49,426 nt of DNA from Clostridia bacterium (GTDB lineage Bacteria; Bacillota; Clostridia; Oscillospirales; CAG-272), in NCBI GenBank assembly GCA_017451915.1, contig JAFTNJ010000006.1, forward strand, positions 1 to 49,426, read 5' to 3'. A program made the translations under genes and the position numbers. The notes under the pieces are model-generated. The model was not told the DNA's origin. It ran no database searches and saw nothing but the letters and a program-made list of their open reading frames with translations. Shown in pieces: positions 37,010 to 46,169 of the stretch (its first letter is position 1; every line of letters starts with the position of its first letter).

Positions 37010-37953
37010 CAGATGGTGTTTCGCTCCTCCAGGATCTGCAGGCGTTGCTCCAAGGCAATCCGCTGCTCCCGTCCTTCGCTTTGCAACCGCTCCATGCGCT
37101 CCAGGGCACCGGCAATCTCCAGCACCGTTTCGTCGATCCGTCCGTAATATTCCTTGATCCGCATCTGCATATCCAGATCCACAAAGACGCAATCAAAGAA
37201 GAAGTCGGCCACGCCGAGAAAATCCTCGGTCTCAATATGATCCACAGTATAAATGGAAGGAACGTCGGCAAGCTCGGTCTTGAATCGACGCAGATCCTCT
37301 TGCAGCTCCTTCAGCATCTCCTTGGCGCGGTACAGGTTGTTATGCTTCAGCACATCGGCCACAACGCCGTCGCTGAGCAGATCCGCAATTCCCCAGCCCT
37401 TGGCCTTTTCCAGATACGTACGAACGCTCTTGGCCGTCTGCAATGCCGTTTCCCCGGCGTGCCGCGCCTCGGTCAGCTCCTTGTCTTGATGCTTTAACCG
37501 GGCAATCTGCGGCTCCAAGGTTAAAAGCTCCTCGCCGTCGGCACTTCCCGACGCCTTGATCGCATCCCGCTTCTTTTGCAACATCTTTTCCAGTTCCTCC
37601 TCGCAATAGGCAAGGCTCTCCAGCTCCGCCTCGGCCGCGTGGATCTCGGCCTTGACCTGCTCCAGGGAGGTCAGGGCACTCTCGTATTTGGCAACGGCCG
37701 CGCAAAGCTCGGCCTGCTCCCGATCCAGCTTTTCTTCCCTTTTCCCAAGGACGGTATAAAAGAACGCGGCAAAGCTTTTGCCCTCCAGGCGTTCCACGTC
37801 CAGCTCCTCCCGTTGCCGAAGCCACGCCAGCTCCTCCACACGCAAAGAAAGGGTTGCCCGCTGGGCATCCAACTCCTTGACCGTTGCACGGAGCTGCTTT
37901 TTGCGCTCGATCTTTTCCCGCAGCTGCTGTAATTGTTCGTTGTAATACGCCAT
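37009..37953 (-). CDS. Coiled-coil protein, unknown function
   Basis: The 314-residue protein is mostly heptad-rich helix: residues 1-60 and about 70-215 are dense in Glu, Lys, Gln and Leu. A conserved-looking insert, FAAFFYTVLGKREEKLDREQ, lies at about 60-80. The last third has a less helical segment (DFLGVADFFFDCVFVDLDMQ) before a final helix. There is no signal peptide or membrane segment, so it is cytoplasmic. I believe similar proteins are annotated as hypothetical across Clostridia. Start is the second ATG (37953), five bases after GGAGG; the first ATG is too close. A weak promoter TTGTCA-17-TAAAAA lies at 38006-37978. Confidence 0.7.
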   Translation of the reverse strand: MAYYNEQLQQLREKIERKKQLRATVKELDAQRATLSLRVEELAWLRQREELDVERLEGKSFAAFFYTVLGKREEKLDREQAELCAAVAKYESALTSLEQVKAEIHAAEAELESLAYCEEELEKMLQKKRDAIKASGSADGEELLTLEPQIARLKHQDKELTEARHAGETALQTAKSVRTYLEKAKGWGIADLLSDGVVADVLKHNNLYRAKEMLKELQEDLRRFKTELADVPSIYTVDHIETEDFLGVADFFFDCVFVDLDMQMRIKEYYGRIDETVLEIAGALERMERLQSEGREQRIALEQRLQILEERNTI

Positions 37954-38037
37954 CATAACCTCCGAAAAAATAATGATTTTTTATTGCCTTCACTTTTTTC
38001 TGACAACATCCGACAAAAAGACATATCCTATTAGTAG

Positions 38038-38052
38038 CCGTCACTATGACGG
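38038..38052. promoter_or_regulatory. Inverted repeat CCGTCA-cta-TGACGG upstream of cotJA
   Basis: A perfect 6-base inverted repeat with 3-base spacer, 28 bases before the cotJA start. It could be an operator for a sporulation regulator or a leader hairpin. No good sigma-A promoter is seen between it and the gene, consistent with a sporulation sigma factor. Confidence 0.4.
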
Positions 38053-38080
38053 TAAGCTTTTGGAAAGAAAGGACTTTGCA

Positions 38081-38443
38081 ATGTATTCTGATACCCATAG
38101 CCGCTCCGCCCGAAGACGCACCAACGACGAGTTTTTGCGCCATATGGTGGGTGGAAACTTGACCGGGAATTCCTCTCCGGTATGCAATCCTACACCAAGG
38201 ACCTCCCAGAGCCGTAACGGAACCGCCTGCAACGGAAGCGATGCCAACGCTCCCGGCGAGTGTCCCGTGACCCTCTCTGCCCCCTCCCTTGCCATGGTCT
38301 ACTCTCCGCGGCAATGCTGGAGAAATCTTCTGGATCCCCACTCCACACTGGAAAACGGTTCGCTCTTTGCCGAGCTGGTTCTCCCCTTGGAAGTGGTTGG
38401 AAACGGAAAATTCTGTGATTGGGGGGTCAACACCTGCAAATAA
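38081..38443 (+). CDS. cotJA: Spore coat associated protein CotJA
   Basis: The 120-residue protein contains the CotJA domain in its C-terminal half: PSLAMVYSPRQCWRNLLDP, then ENGSLFAELVLPLE, matching the family pattern of a Tyr/Pro/Trp core, a predicted helix and LFxEL. The first 60 residues are an Asn/Ser/Thr/Pro-rich extension, longer than in Bacillus CotJA. Four scattered cysteines are present. ATG 38081 follows GAAAGGA. It is first in a cotJA-cotJB-cotJC operon (gaps 15 and 20 bases) that contributes to the inner spore coat. Confidence 0.85.
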   Translation: MYSDTHSRSARRRTNDEFLRHMVGGNLTGNSSPVCNPTPRTSQSRNGTACNGSDANAPGECPVTLSAPSLAMVYSPRQCWRNLLDPHSTLENGSLFAELVLPLEVVGNGKFCDWGVNTCK

Positions 38444-38458
38444 CGCAGGGAAACAAAT

Positions 38459-38731
38459 ATGAATCGAAACGAAACTACCAAGCACGACCACACCGCAATG
38501 AACAAGCTGCGCGCCATTGATTTTGCTTTGCAGGAAACCGTCCTCTTTTTGGACGCCTATCCCGAAAACAAGCAGGCCCTGCACTACTATCATCAGCTTC
38601 TTGCCCAGCGTCGGGAGCTGATAGAGGAGCTGGAGCACAGCGGGCATCCCCTCACCATGTACGGCAACAAGAGCCAAACCTCCTGGGATTGGATCCGCGG
38701 CCCCTGGCCCTGGGAACCCGACGCAAACTGA
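38459..38731 (+). CDS. cotJB: Spore coat protein CotJB
   Basis: CotJB (90 residues) shows the family pattern of an N-terminal helix LRAIDFALQETVLFLDAYPE, then YYHQLLAQRREL, ending with SWDWIRGPWPWE. It is needed with CotJA and CotJC for assembly of this coat group. It lies between its two partners on the same strand. A weak GCAGGGAAAC precedes the ATG, so translation may be coupled to cotJA. Confidence 0.9.
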   Translation: MNRNETTKHDHTAMNKLRAIDFALQETVLFLDAYPENKQALHYYHQLLAQRRELIEELEHSGHPLTMYGNKSQTSWDWIRGPWPWEPDAN

Positions 38732-38751
38732 TGGAAAAGAGGTAATACGGA

Positions 38752-39363
38752 ATGTGGACTTACGATAAGAAATTACAGTACCCCGTAAAGATCAAGAATC
38801 CCAACCCCAAGCTGGCACAGATCATCATTTCTCAGTTGGGCGGTCCCGACGGTGAAATGGGCGCCTCCATGCGCTATCTCAACCAACGCTATTCCATGCC
38901 CTACAACGAGGTTACGGGAATTTTGACCGACATTGGCACCGAGGAGCTGGCACACCTGGAAATGGTAGCCGCCATCCTCCATCAGCTCACCCGCAACCTC
39001 AAGGAGGAGGAGATCGCCGGCACGCCCTTTGCCACCTATTTTGTGGATCACACCACCGGCGTCTACCCCGTGGCCGCCAGCGGCGTCCCCTTTGACATGA
39101 AATACGTGGGTGTTAAGGGTGACATCGTTGCCGACCTGCACGAGGACATGGCCGCCGAGCAAAAGGCGCGGGTCACTTATGACAACATTCTGCGTCTGTG
39201 CGACGACCCCGACGTTCTGGATCCCATCAAATATCTGCGTCAACGGGAGATCGTGCATTATCAGCGCTTTGGCGATGCCCTGCGCATCACGCAGGATCAT
39301 CTGAACAGCAAAAATTTCTACGCCTTTAATCCTTCCTTTGACAAGGGAATGAAAAAGACCTAA
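38752..39363 (+). CDS. cotJC: Spore coat protein CotJC, manganese catalase family
   Basis: CotJC (203 residues) belongs to the manganese-catalase family of ferritin-like four-helix bundles. Ligand regions are visible: GEMGASMRYLNQR, then DIGTEELAHLEMVAAI with the ExxH pair, and DMAAEQKARVTYDNIL with a further Glu, followed by REIVHYQRFGDAL. It may protect the spore from peroxide or act structurally. ATG 38752 follows AAGAGGT. It ends the operon at a hairpin terminator. Confidence 0.93.
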   Translation: MWTYDKKLQYPVKIKNPNPKLAQIIISQLGGPDGEMGASMRYLNQRYSMPYNEVTGILTDIGTEELAHLEMVAAILHQLTRNLKEEEIAGTPFATYFVDHTTGVYPVAASGVPFDMKYVGVKGDIVADLHEDMAAEQKARVTYDNILRLCDDPDVLDPIKYLRQREIVHYQRFGDALRITQDHLNSKNFYAFNPSFDKGMKKT

Positions 39364-39370
39364 TATCCCC

Positions 39371-39398
39371 GGGGACGCATTGCGTCCCCCTCTGTTTT
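39371..39398 (+). terminator. Terminator after cotJC
   Basis: An 8-base stem GGGGACGC/GCGTCCCC (39371-39378 with 39382-39389), loop ATT, followed by CTCTGTTTT. Confidence 0.65.
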
Positions 39399-39410
39399 GC
39401 GGCGGTGGGC

Positions 39411-39956
39411 TTACACGATCCACCACGTCAGAGCGGCAATCCCCAAAAACACCAGGTAAAGCAACAGCAAAAACGCCGAGAAGATCCAGGGGTTACCGTC
39501 CATCTCCTTCCAACGCACCTTCAGCTGATGGAAGGTCACCTCGGAGATGACCATTACGGGAATGACAATCACCAACCACATTTCATATCCCACAAAAAAG
39601 AGAGCATAGGCACTGAGAAGCCAAAAGGAGAACAACGGAGAACCAATCATCAACACGGCACCGCACGCCCGAAGCAACGGGAATTTGGGAACCCGATCTG
39701 CCCGCACAGCGGCAACAAAGCCGGCTTCCAAGCGTCGGAAGGATCCACTTCCGTACCGGCTCAAACGGGGCGATAAATACAGGATAAAGAGCAAAATTGC
39801 CGCAATGGTAAAAAACAGGAAAGGCACAAGGAGCCCCACAATAAACATTCCCAAGAAGGTGTAGGACATAATGATCAAAAGTCTGCGGTCCTCGCGGCGG
39901 CCACCGTCGTTTTTGAACAATCCCCATTTTCGAAAATTTTGATATCCTAATCTCAT
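39411..39956 (-). CDS. Multi-pass membrane protein, unknown function
   Basis: A 181-residue protein with about five hydrophobic segments, the first near residues 29-58 (IIMSYTFLGMFIVGLLVPFL), others in the middle and the last at about 160-181 (SAFLLLLYLVFLGIAALTWW). The N-terminus is basic (LGYQNFRKWGLFKNDGGRRE). The start is ATG 39956 after GAGG; a TTG five codons earlier is possible. It converges on cotJC and has its own consensus promoter. The family is not recognised. Confidence 0.7.
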   Translation of the reverse strand: MRLGYQNFRKWGLFKNDGGRREDRRLLIIMSYTFLGMFIVGLLVPFLFFTIAAILLFILYLSPRLSRYGSGSFRRLEAGFVAAVRADRVPKFPLLRACGAVLMIGSPLFSFWLLSAYALFFVGYEMWLVIVIPVMVISEVTFHQLKVRWKEMDGNPWIFSAFLLLLYLVFLGIAALTWWIV

Positions 39957-39988
39957 CTCGTTGCCTCGCAATCATTTGACTTTATCTT

Positions 39989-40017
39989 ATTATATCATAA
40001 CATTTTATGTTTGTCAA
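39989..40017 (-). promoter_or_regulatory. Sigma-A promoter of the membrane protein gene
   Basis: On the minus strand consensus TTGACA (40017-40012) and TATAAT (39994-39989) with a 17-base spacer. Confidence 0.85.
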
Positions 40018-40144
40018 TAAACCGTTTTTACAAATATAGGTTTTGCTTTTTGGTAAGAATCACCAACAAATACAACCAACACGGGAATCACTCTACTCTA
40101 ACGCATATTCCCTCTACAAGCTTGGAGGATTTTTAGCATTTGGC

Positions 40145-40173
40145 TTGACTTTTTGGGTGCAAAATGCTATAAT
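40145..40173 (+). promoter_or_regulatory. Sigma-A promoter of the ygjV-chrA operon
   Basis: TTGACT (40145-40150) and TATAAT (40168-40173) with a 17-base spacer, 29 bases before the start. Confidence 0.8.
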
Positions 40174-40201
40174 GATACATATCTTTTTGGGAGGTACATC
40201 C

Positions 40202-40753
40202 ATGGATACCACCGAGCTTGTTGCGCAGATCATTGGCTTTGCGGGTCTGGCAATGAACTGCCTTTCTTATCAATTAAAATCCAAACGAAGCCTGATCATT
40301 GCCCAGCTGTTTGGAGCCCTCTTTTTTGTGGTGCATTTCGGGCTTTTGGGAGCAATTATGGGATGTATGCTCAACCTGATTGCGGCAGTGCGTTCCCTGA
40401 TCTTTGCCAATGCGGAGCGTACCCACGCCAATCATCCTGCCTGGTTGGCTCTGTTTATTGCCATTTACATCGGCACCTACGTGCTAACCTTTACCGTCTT
40501 TGAGGAGCCCGTTACCCTGCCCAATCTGCTCCTGCAGATCCTTCCCCCCATTGCCATGGTCTTCTCCACCGTCAGCTTCCGCACCAAAAACGCGGGTACG
40601 GTGCGCAAATTGTGTCTGTTCTGCTCGCCCCTGTGGTTAATCTACAACATCTTTAATCTCTCCATCAGCGGAATCCTGACCGAAACCATTAGTTTGATTT
40701 CCATTGTAACGGGAATTCTAAGACTGGACCGAAAGAAGGATCCCGAGCAATGA
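40202..40753 (+). CDS. YgjV-family membrane protein
   Basis: The 183-residue protein resembles YgjV inner-membrane proteins: IIGFAGLAMNCLSYQLKSKR at the N-terminus, then FGALFFVVHFGLLGAIMGCM and a conserved RSLIFAN, with six or so hydrophobic segments. Function in any organism is not established. The ATG follows TGGGAGG; the longer upstream open frame spans the promoter and is not translated. The stop overlaps the first chrA start (ATGA at 40750). Confidence 0.8.
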   Translation: MDTTELVAQIIGFAGLAMNCLSYQLKSKRSLIIAQLFGALFFVVHFGLLGAIMGCMLNLIAAVRSLIFANAERTHANHPAWLALFIAIYIGTYVLTFTVFEEPVTLPNLLLQILPPIAMVFSTVSFRTKNAGTVRKLCLFCSPLWLIYNIFNLSISGILTETISLISIVTGILRLDRKKDPEQ

Positions 40754-41328
40754 AACACCCCTATTTGACACTATTTGCAACTATGCTGAAGATCGGACTC
40801 TTCACCTTTGGCGGCGGCTACGCCATGATCGCCCTTTTGGAGAACGAGTTCATTCACCGAAAGCAATGGATCGAAAAAGAAGAATTCTTAAATATGGTTG
40901 CCATTGCCGAATCCACCCCGGGACCGATTGCCATCAACGCCGCCACCTATATCGGCTACAAGACGGCCGGCGTGTTGGGAGCTCTGCTTTCCACGGTGGC
41001 GGTCTGCATCCCCTCCTTTCTCATCATCTACGCCATTTCCCTCTTTTTTGACGCCTTCCTGTCCCTCACCTACGTGGCCTACGCCTTCCGTGGAGTTCAG
41101 GTCTGCGTGATCTACCTCATCGGGTCCGCCGGAATCCGTATGCTTCGCGGCATAGAGAAGAATCTCTTTCATTGGATCCTCCTTTCGACCGTTGGAATTT
41201 TGATGACGCTCTTTTCGATTTTTGCCGTAAACTTTTCCACCATCTTCTTCATTTTGATCTGCGGTGCCCTGGGAATTTGCGGCTATTTGATCGAGCTGCT
41301 CCGCCAAGGAAGGGGGGCATCGAAATGA
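40750..41328 (+). CDS. Chromate transporter family protein, first half-size subunit
   Basis: The 192-residue protein is a short-chain CHR-family membrane protein: IGLFTFGGGYAMIALLENEF, then AIAESTPGPIAINAATYIGY. Half-size CHR proteins usually occur as gene pairs encoding both halves of a transporter, as here. It is coupled to ygjV and to the second half by four-base overlaps. True chromate export is unproved; many such pairs may move other anions. Confidence 0.88.
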   Translation: MKHPYLTLFATMLKIGLFTFGGGYAMIALLENEFIHRKQWIEKEEFLNMVAIAESTPGPIAINAATYIGYKTAGVLGALLSTVAVCIPSFLIIYAISLFFDAFLSLTYVAYAFRGVQVCVIYLIGSAGIRMLRGIEKNLFHWILLSTVGILMTLFSIFAVNFSTIFFILICGALGICGYLIELLRQGRGASK

Positions 41329-41897
41329 TCTATTGGACCCTTTTTATCACTTTTTTGCAGATCGGTGCCGTGTCCTTTGGCGGCGGCTACGGAATGATCT
41401 CCATCATTCGGGAAAAGGTTCTGCTTTACGGTTGGCTTACCGAGGAAGAGCTGTTGAACATGATCGCGGTTTCCGAATCCACTCCCGGCCCCATTGCCGT
41501 CAACATGGCCACCTTTGTGGGATCCACCCAAGGAGGTCCCTGGGGCGCCCTTTGCGCTACGCTGGGCGTGGTACTGCCCTCCTTTATCGTCATTCTGCTG
41601 ATTGCCGCGCTGATCCGTAATCTCCTGAAATATCGAGGAGTGATTGCCTTTTTGAATGGCGTCCGTCCCGGCATTGTCGGCTTGATCCTTGCCACCGCCC
41701 TCACCATGGGGTTGCAATGCTTATTTCAATTTCAAACGGTGAAGGATCCCCTTCTTCCCGACGTTCGCGGACTGATCATTCTCGGGCTTCTGATTCTGAT
41801 CTCCGTCCTTTGGAAAAAGTTGAGAAAGCAAAAGCTCTCCCCCATACTCCTGATCCTGATCTCGGCAGGTCTTGGACTTCTGCTATACGCCATTTAA
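41325..41897 (+). CDS. Chromate transporter family protein, second half-size subunit
   Basis: A 190-residue CHR-family half with IGAVSFGGGYGMISIIREKV and AVSESTPGPIAVNMATFVGS, clearly homologous to the preceding protein, which suggests a heterodimer. Its start lies within the stop of the first half (ATGA at 41325), and AAGGAGG-like AAGGAAGGGGGG precedes it. It ends the operon at a strong terminator shared with the ribosomal operon. Confidence 0.88.
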   Translation: MIYWTLFITFLQIGAVSFGGGYGMISIIREKVLLYGWLTEEELLNMIAVSESTPGPIAVNMATFVGSTQGGPWGALCATLGVVLPSFIVILLIAALIRNLLKYRGVIAFLNGVRPGIVGLILATALTMGLQCLFQFQTVKDPLLPDVRGLIILGLLILISVLWKKLRKQKLSPILLILISAGLGLLLYAI

Positions 41898-41900
41898 CAA

Positions 41901-41942
41901 AAAAAGAACCGATACGGAAATACCGTATCGGTTCTTTTTGTA
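41901..41942. terminator. Bidirectional terminator between chrA and rplQ
   Basis: A perfect 17-base stem (41901-41917 with 41923-41939), loop AAATA, starts with A's and ends with T's, so it can stop the rightward ygjV-chrA transcript and the leftward ribosomal protein operon. Confidence 0.9.
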
Positions 41943-41955
41943 TTCAGAAAGACAA

Positions 41956-42396
41956 TTACTTGCTTTCCTCAGCTGCGGGAGCAGCCTCTTTGGCCTTCTT
42001 GGAAGCCTTCTTAGGAGCTTCCTCAGCGGGAGCCTCCTCTACAACGGGAGCCTCCTCGATCAGCTTAACGATCGCCATTTCTGCAGCGTCGCCGCGACGG
42101 GTACCCAGCTTAAAGATCTGAGTGTAACCGCCCTGACGGTTTGCATAGGTAGGAGCGATCTGTGCGAACAACTTGGTTACAACATCCTCTTTGGTGATAT
42201 AAGCCAGAGCTGCACGACGGCTAGCAAGAGTGTTCTTCTTGCCGAGAGTAATCATTTTTTCTGCCATGGAACGAACTTCCTTTGCTCTGGTGAGCGTGGT
42301 CTCGATCTGTCCGTTCTCAAGCAGTAAGGTAACCATGCCGCGAAGCATTGCTTTTCTATGCGCGGTAGGTCTGCCAAGTTTTCTGGTTCCGGGCAT
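41956..42396 (-). CDS. rplQ: 50S ribosomal protein L17
   Basis: L17 (146 residues) of the large subunit: [20 protein letters not shown] and the conserved [15 protein letters not shown]. After the core (about 112 residues) it has an Ala/Glu/Lys-rich tail of about 34 residues ([17 protein letters not shown]), which many L17 proteins lack. Last gene of the alpha operon, as usual. Confidence 0.96.
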   Translation of the reverse strand: MPGTRKLGRPTAHRKAMLRGMVTLLLENGQIETTLTRAKEVRSMAEKMITLGKKNTLASRRAALAYITKEDVVTKLFAQIAPTYANRQGGYTQIFKLGTRRGDAAEMAIVKLIEEAPVVEEAPAEEAPKKASKKAKEAAPAAEESK

Positions 42397-42453
42397 TTTA
42401 TTTTCCCTCCTTCTGCTGTTATACGAATATTATTTCATTCAGTAAGTCGCGGA

Positions 42454-43428
42454 TTATTCCTCTTCACGCTTGAGATCCAATCCCAAGGAGTGGAGCTTTT
42501 GAATAACCTCTTCCAGCGACTTTTTACCGAGGTTACGAACCTTAATCATATCTTCCTCGGTGCGGTTGATCAAATCTTCAACCGTATCAATGCCTGCACG
42601 CTTCAAGCAGTTGAAGCTACGTACAGACATGTCAAGCTCCTCAATGGTCATCTCAAGGACTTTCTCCTTGATGGTCTCTTCTCTTTCAACCATAATCTCT
42701 GCCTTCTTTGCTTCATCAGACAAATCCACAAACAAGTTGAGATGCTCGTTGAGAATCTTGGCTCCAAGAGAGATTGCCTCTTTAGCGGAAATGGTTCCGT
42801 TGGTGAGGATCTCCAGGGTCAATTTATCGTAGTCCGTAATGTTACCGACACGGGTGTTATCTACCGTATAGTTTACGTTGTAAACGGGGGTGTAGATCGA
42901 GTCGGTGTAAATCGTTCCGATCGGAGCGGAGGTTGCTGCGCCAAGGATCTGGGTATGCAGCTGCTTGTTTCTCTCCTGAGATACATAACCGCGTCCGCCT
43001 GCGAAAGTAAGCTCCATGTAGAATCTTTCGTTTTCGCCGACCGTTACAATGTGATGATCCGGGTTCAGGATCTCGATATCGGAATCCTGCTTGATATCTC
43101 CGGCGGTAACGTTCTTTTCGCCGGTCACATCGATCACAACGGTCTTGGGACCGGTGCAATGCAGCTTGGCGGTAATGCCCTTCACGTTCAAAACGATCTC
43201 AGTAACGTCCTCGGTAACACCGGGGATGGTGGAGAACTCGTGAAGAACACCGTCGATCTTGATATTGGTTACGGCGACACCGGGCAGAGAGCTCAGAAGA
43301 ACTCTGCGCAGGGAGTTACCAAGAGTAATACCGTAGCCGCGCTCCAAGGGCTCAACGATAAAAGTACCGTGTGTGCCGTCCTCGCTCAGATCAACAGTTG
43401 TGATATTCGGCTTTTCAATCTCAATCAT
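42454..43428 (-). CDS. rpoA: DNA-directed RNA polymerase alpha subunit
   Basis: RpoA (324 residues) begins assembly of RNA polymerase and binds promoter UP elements and activators. The N-terminal dimerisation domain shows [20 protein letters not shown], and the C-terminal domain shows [18 protein letters not shown] and [11 protein letters not shown]. Length is standard. It lies between rpsD and rplQ in the canonical order. Confidence 0.97.
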   Translation of the reverse strand: MIEIEKPNITTVDLSEDGTHGTFIVEPLERGYGITLGNSLRRVLLSSLPGVAVTNIKIDGVLHEFSTIPGVTEDVTEIVLNVKGITAKLHCTGPKTVVIDVTGEKNVTAGDIKQDSDIEILNPDHHIVTVGENERFYMELTFAGGRGYVSQERNKQLHTQILGAATSAPIGTIYTDSIYTPVYNVNYTVDNTRVGNITDYDKLTLEILTNGTISAKEAISLGAKILNEHLNLFVDLSDEAKKAEIMVEREETIKEKVLEMTIEELDMSVRSFNCLKRAGIDTVEDLINRTEEDMIKVRNLGKKSLEEVIQKLHSLGLDLKREEE

Positions 43429-43528
43429 TCCAAATAAAACCTCCTTTTAATCAAATTATTTTGGTTGCGGGAACAATAATACAAAAGCGGCAATGCCGAT
43501 CTTGTATTTTGGGGTATGGGATCCCGAA

Positions 43529-44155
43529 TTACTTGGAATAGAGCTCGACGATCAGCTGTTCGTTGAAATCAAAGTCAACGTCTTCTCTTGCGGGGAGAGC
43601 AACAACCTTAGCGGTCATAGCGTCAGCCTTAACCTCCAGCCACTTGGGAGCGTTGTGAGAAGCAGCAGCCTCTGCCAAAGCCTTAAACTTAACGGAATCA
43701 CGGCTGGATTCCTTAACGGTAATTACGTCGCCTGCCTTGATGATCAGGGAGGGAATGTTTACCTTTTTGCCGTTGAGAGTGAAGTGACCGTGCAGAACCA
43801 GCTGACGAGCCTCCTTGTGAGAAGAAGCGAAGCCCATTCTGTAAACCACGTTGTCAAGACGACGCTCCAAGAGGCAGATCAGGTTTTCACCGGTCATACC
43901 TTCCTTGCGGTCAGCTTCCTCAAAGTAGTTTACGAACTGTCTCTCCAGAACACCATAGTATCTTCTGGTCTTCTGCTTCTCACGCATCTGCATGCCGTAC
44001 TCTCTCATTTTCTTGTTTGCAGCGCCGTGCTGACCGGGAGCGGTGCTTCTGCGGTCCAACGCGCACTTACCGGAAGTGCAACGGTCGCCCTTCAGGAACA
44101 GCTTAGTGCCTTCTCTGCGGCAGAGTCTGCAAACAGGTCCAGTATATCTTGCCAT
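43529..44155 (-). CDS. rpsD: 30S ribosomal protein S4
   Basis: S4 (208 residues) is a primary 16S rRNA-binding protein that starts assembly of the small subunit. The N-terminus has the four-cysteine form: CRLCRREG, then CTSGKC, a zinc site near residues 9-31. The S4 RNA-binding domain is [20 protein letters not shown]. It may be a translational repressor of this operon, as in other bacteria; no such site was identified here. Confidence 0.97.
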   Translation of the reverse strand: MARYTGPVCRLCRREGTKLFLKGDRCTSGKCALDRRSTAPGQHGAANKKMREYGMQMREKQKTRRYYGVLERQFVNYFEEADRKEGMTGENLICLLERRLDNVVYRMGFASSHKEARQLVLHGHFTLNGKKVNIPSLIIKAGDVITVKESSRDSVKFKALAEAAASHNAPKWLEVKADAMTAKVVALPAREDVDFDFNEQLIVELYSK

Positions 44156-44178
44156 AATAATTGTACCTCCACAAGTAA

Positions 44179-44577
44179 TTAAACGCGTCTGCGCTTAGGC
44201 GGTCTGCAACCGTTATGAGGAACGGGAGTTACGTCCTTGATCATAGTGATCTGAAGACCAACCGTTTCCAATGCGCGGATAGCGGATTCACGTCCTGCGC
44301 CGGGTCCTTTAACGTACACTTCCACAGACTTGAGTCCATGCTCGATAGCAGCCTTAGCTGCGGTCTCGGAGGCAGACTGAGCTGCGAAGGGAGTGGACTT
44401 TCTGGAACCCTTAAAGCCAAGTTCTCCGGCGGATGCCCAAGAAATGGTATTGCCTTCCACGTCGGAAATAGTTACGATGGTGTTGTTAAAAGTAGACTGA
44501 ATGTGCACAGAACCTTTTTCAATATTCTTTCTGTCGCGGCGCTTTTTAACAACTTTCTTTGCTGCAACTTTAGCCAT
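44179..44577 (-). CDS. rpsK: 30S ribosomal protein S11
   Basis: S11 (132 residues): basic N-terminus ([13 protein letters not shown]), then [18 protein letters not shown] and the C-terminal [16 protein letters not shown]. It forms part of the platform of the small subunit, near the mRNA exit. Normal length and position between rpsM and rpsD. Confidence 0.97.
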   Translation of the reverse strand: MAKVAAKKVVKKRRDRKNIEKGSVHIQSTFNNTIVTISDVEGNTISWASAGELGFKGSRKSTPFAAQSASETAAKAAIEHGLKSVEVYVKGPGAGRESAIRALETVGLQITMIKDVTPVPHNGCRPPKRRRV

Positions 44578-44593
44578 TTTTTATGCCACTCCT

Positions 44594-44962
44594 TTACTTC
44601 TTCTTGTTCGCAATGGTCTTTGCGGGACCCTTACGAGTTCTTGCATTGGTCTTTGTTCTCTGACCTCTCACGGGCAGACCCTTTCTGTGTCTGATACCGC
44701 GATAGCAGTTGATTTCAACCATTCTCTTGATGTTCATAGCAACATCACGGCGAAGATCACCCTCTACGGTGTAGGAGTTTTCGATCTCGTCACGGAGCTT
44801 GGCAACTTCATCCTCGGTCAGGTCCTTTGCACGGGTATCGGGATTGATACCGGTCTTTGCAAGGATATCATTTGCGCTCTTGCGGCCAATACCGTAAATA
44901 TAGGTAAGGGCAATTTCTACGCGCTTGTTGTTCGGAATATCAACACCAGCTATACGAGCCAT
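44594..44962 (-). CDS. rpsM: 30S ribosomal protein S13
   Basis: S13 (122 residues): [20 protein letters not shown] at the N-terminus, [20 protein letters not shown] and the basic C-terminal tail. It contacts the P-site tRNA and the large subunit through bridge B1. Normal length and position. Confidence 0.97.
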   Translation of the reverse strand: MARIAGVDIPNNKRVEIALTYIYGIGRKSANDILAKTGINPDTRAKDLTEDEVAKLRDEIENSYTVEGDLRRDVAMNIKRMVEINCYRGIRHRKGLPVRGQRTKTNARTRKGPAKTIANKKK

Positions 44963-45002
44963 ACTGTTTATTCACCTTTCTGTTGATTATTGTGTCAACT
45001 GC

Positions 45003-45116
45003 TTAACCCTGTCTCTGCTTGTGCTTAGGGTTCTCGCAGATAACCATTACTTTGCCTTTTCTCTTGATGATCTTGCATTTCTCGCAGATCTTCTTAACGG
45101 ATGGTTTTACCTTCAT
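45003..45116 (-). CDS. rpmJ: 50S ribosomal protein L36, zinc form
   Basis: L36 (37 residues): [19 protein letters not shown], then [13 protein letters not shown]. The three cysteines (C11, C14, C27) and H32 are the zinc ligands of the C+ form. It lies between infA and rpsM as in most Firmicutes. Confidence 0.96.
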   Translation of the reverse strand: MKVKPSVKKICEKCKIIKRKGKVMVICENPKHKQRQG

Positions 45117-45158
45117 TGTTCTACCATGCCTTTCTTGCTGTATTTGGATTCTGCTTTT

Positions 45159-45380
45159 TTATTTTGCTCTCCACGTGATGCGTCCCTTGGTCAGGTCGTA
45201 AACCGAAACCTCAATGGTAACGCGGTCACCGGGGAGAATACGAATATAGTTCATGCGGAGTTTGCCCGAAATATGCGCGGTCACGATATGACCGTTCGGG
45301 AGCTTTACCTTGAAGCACGCATTGGGCAGTGCCTCAACAACAACGCCTTCAAACTCGATTACGTCATCCTTCTGTGCCAT
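45159..45380 (-). CDS. infA: Translation initiation factor IF-1
   Basis: IF-1 (73 residues) is an OB-fold factor that binds the A site of the small subunit during initiation. Conserved segments: [39 protein letters not shown] and the end GRITWRAK. It follows map directly. Confidence 0.97.
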   Translation of the reverse strand: MAQKDDVIEFEGVVVEALPNACFKVKLPNGHIVTAHISGKLRMNYIRILPGDRVTIEVSVYDLTKGRITWRAK

Positions 45381-45400
45381 ACAACTTTCTCCTAATTGAT

Positions 45401-46162
45401 TTAAAAACCTTTTTCAACCTCGGTAAGGATCAGCACACCCTCACTGGTCAGCGCCACCGTATTTTCGTAGTGGGCCGACAGCTGTCCGTCCAGCGTCTTT
45501 ACCGTCCAACCGTCGGAAAGCTCCTTGACCTCGAAGGTGCCCACGTTGACCATGGGCTCGATGGCAAGGACCATACCGGCGCACAGGCGAATGCCTCTGC
45601 CGGGGGTACCGTAGTTGGGGACGTCGGGGGACTCGTGCATGTCTGTTCCAATGCCGTGACCAACGTATCTTCGAACGGTGCTGAAACCGTTTTGGCGAAC
45701 CACACCGTCAATGGCGGCGCCAACGTCGCCCAGACGGTTACCGATCTGCAACGCCTCGATGCCTGCCCAGAAGCTGTCCCGCGTTACCTCAATGAGCTTG
45801 CGCGCGGTCTCGCTAACCTTCCCTACGGGAATGGTTCTTGCCGAATCGCCCACATACCCACGGTAGGTAGCACCGGTATCGATCTTTACGATGTCCCCCT
45901 CCTGCAAAACCCTCGTTTTGGAGGGAATGCCGTGGATGACCTCGTCGTTAATACTGATACAAGCGCTTCCGGGGAATCCGCCGTACCCAAGGAACGCGGG
46001 CTTTGCGCCACATTTTTCGATATAGCGTCGAATGGCCTCGTCGATCTCATAGGTGGTAATTCCGGGACGGACCATATCACGGGCGACGAGCAAAGCCTCA
46101 CCCGTGATACGACCTGCATCCTTCATCGCCGCGATCTGCGCCGAATTCTTCAAATGAATCAT
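45401..46162 (-). CDS. map: Methionine aminopeptidase, type I
   Basis: This 253-residue enzyme removes the N-terminal methionine from new proteins. Metal ligands are D in [10 protein letters not shown] in [10 protein letters not shown] in [14 protein letters not shown] in [10 protein letters not shown] and E in HYENTVAL, a complete set for a dinuclear site. There is no N-terminal zinc-finger extension. It sits between adk and infA, eight bases from the end of adk, so all three are co-transcribed. Confidence 0.96.
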   Translation of the reverse strand: MIHLKNSAQIAAMKDAGRITGEALLVARDMVRPGITTYEIDEAIRRYIEKCGAKPAFLGYGGFPGSACISINDEVIHGIPSKTRVLQEGDIVKIDTGATYRGYVGDSARTIPVGKVSETARKLIEVTRDSFWAGIEALQIGNRLGDVGAAIDGVVRQNGFSTVRRYVGHGIGTDMHESPDVPNYGTPGRGIRLCAGMVLAIEPMVNVGTFEVKELSDGWTVKTLDGQLSAHYENTVALTSEGVLILTEVEKGF

Positions 46163-46169
46163 TCGTCGC

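Noticed and set aside
36601-37497. 298-codon plus-strand open frame across the T-box and coiled-coil gene
   Set aside because: It overlaps the ileS T-box and its promoter and is antisense to a well-supported gene.
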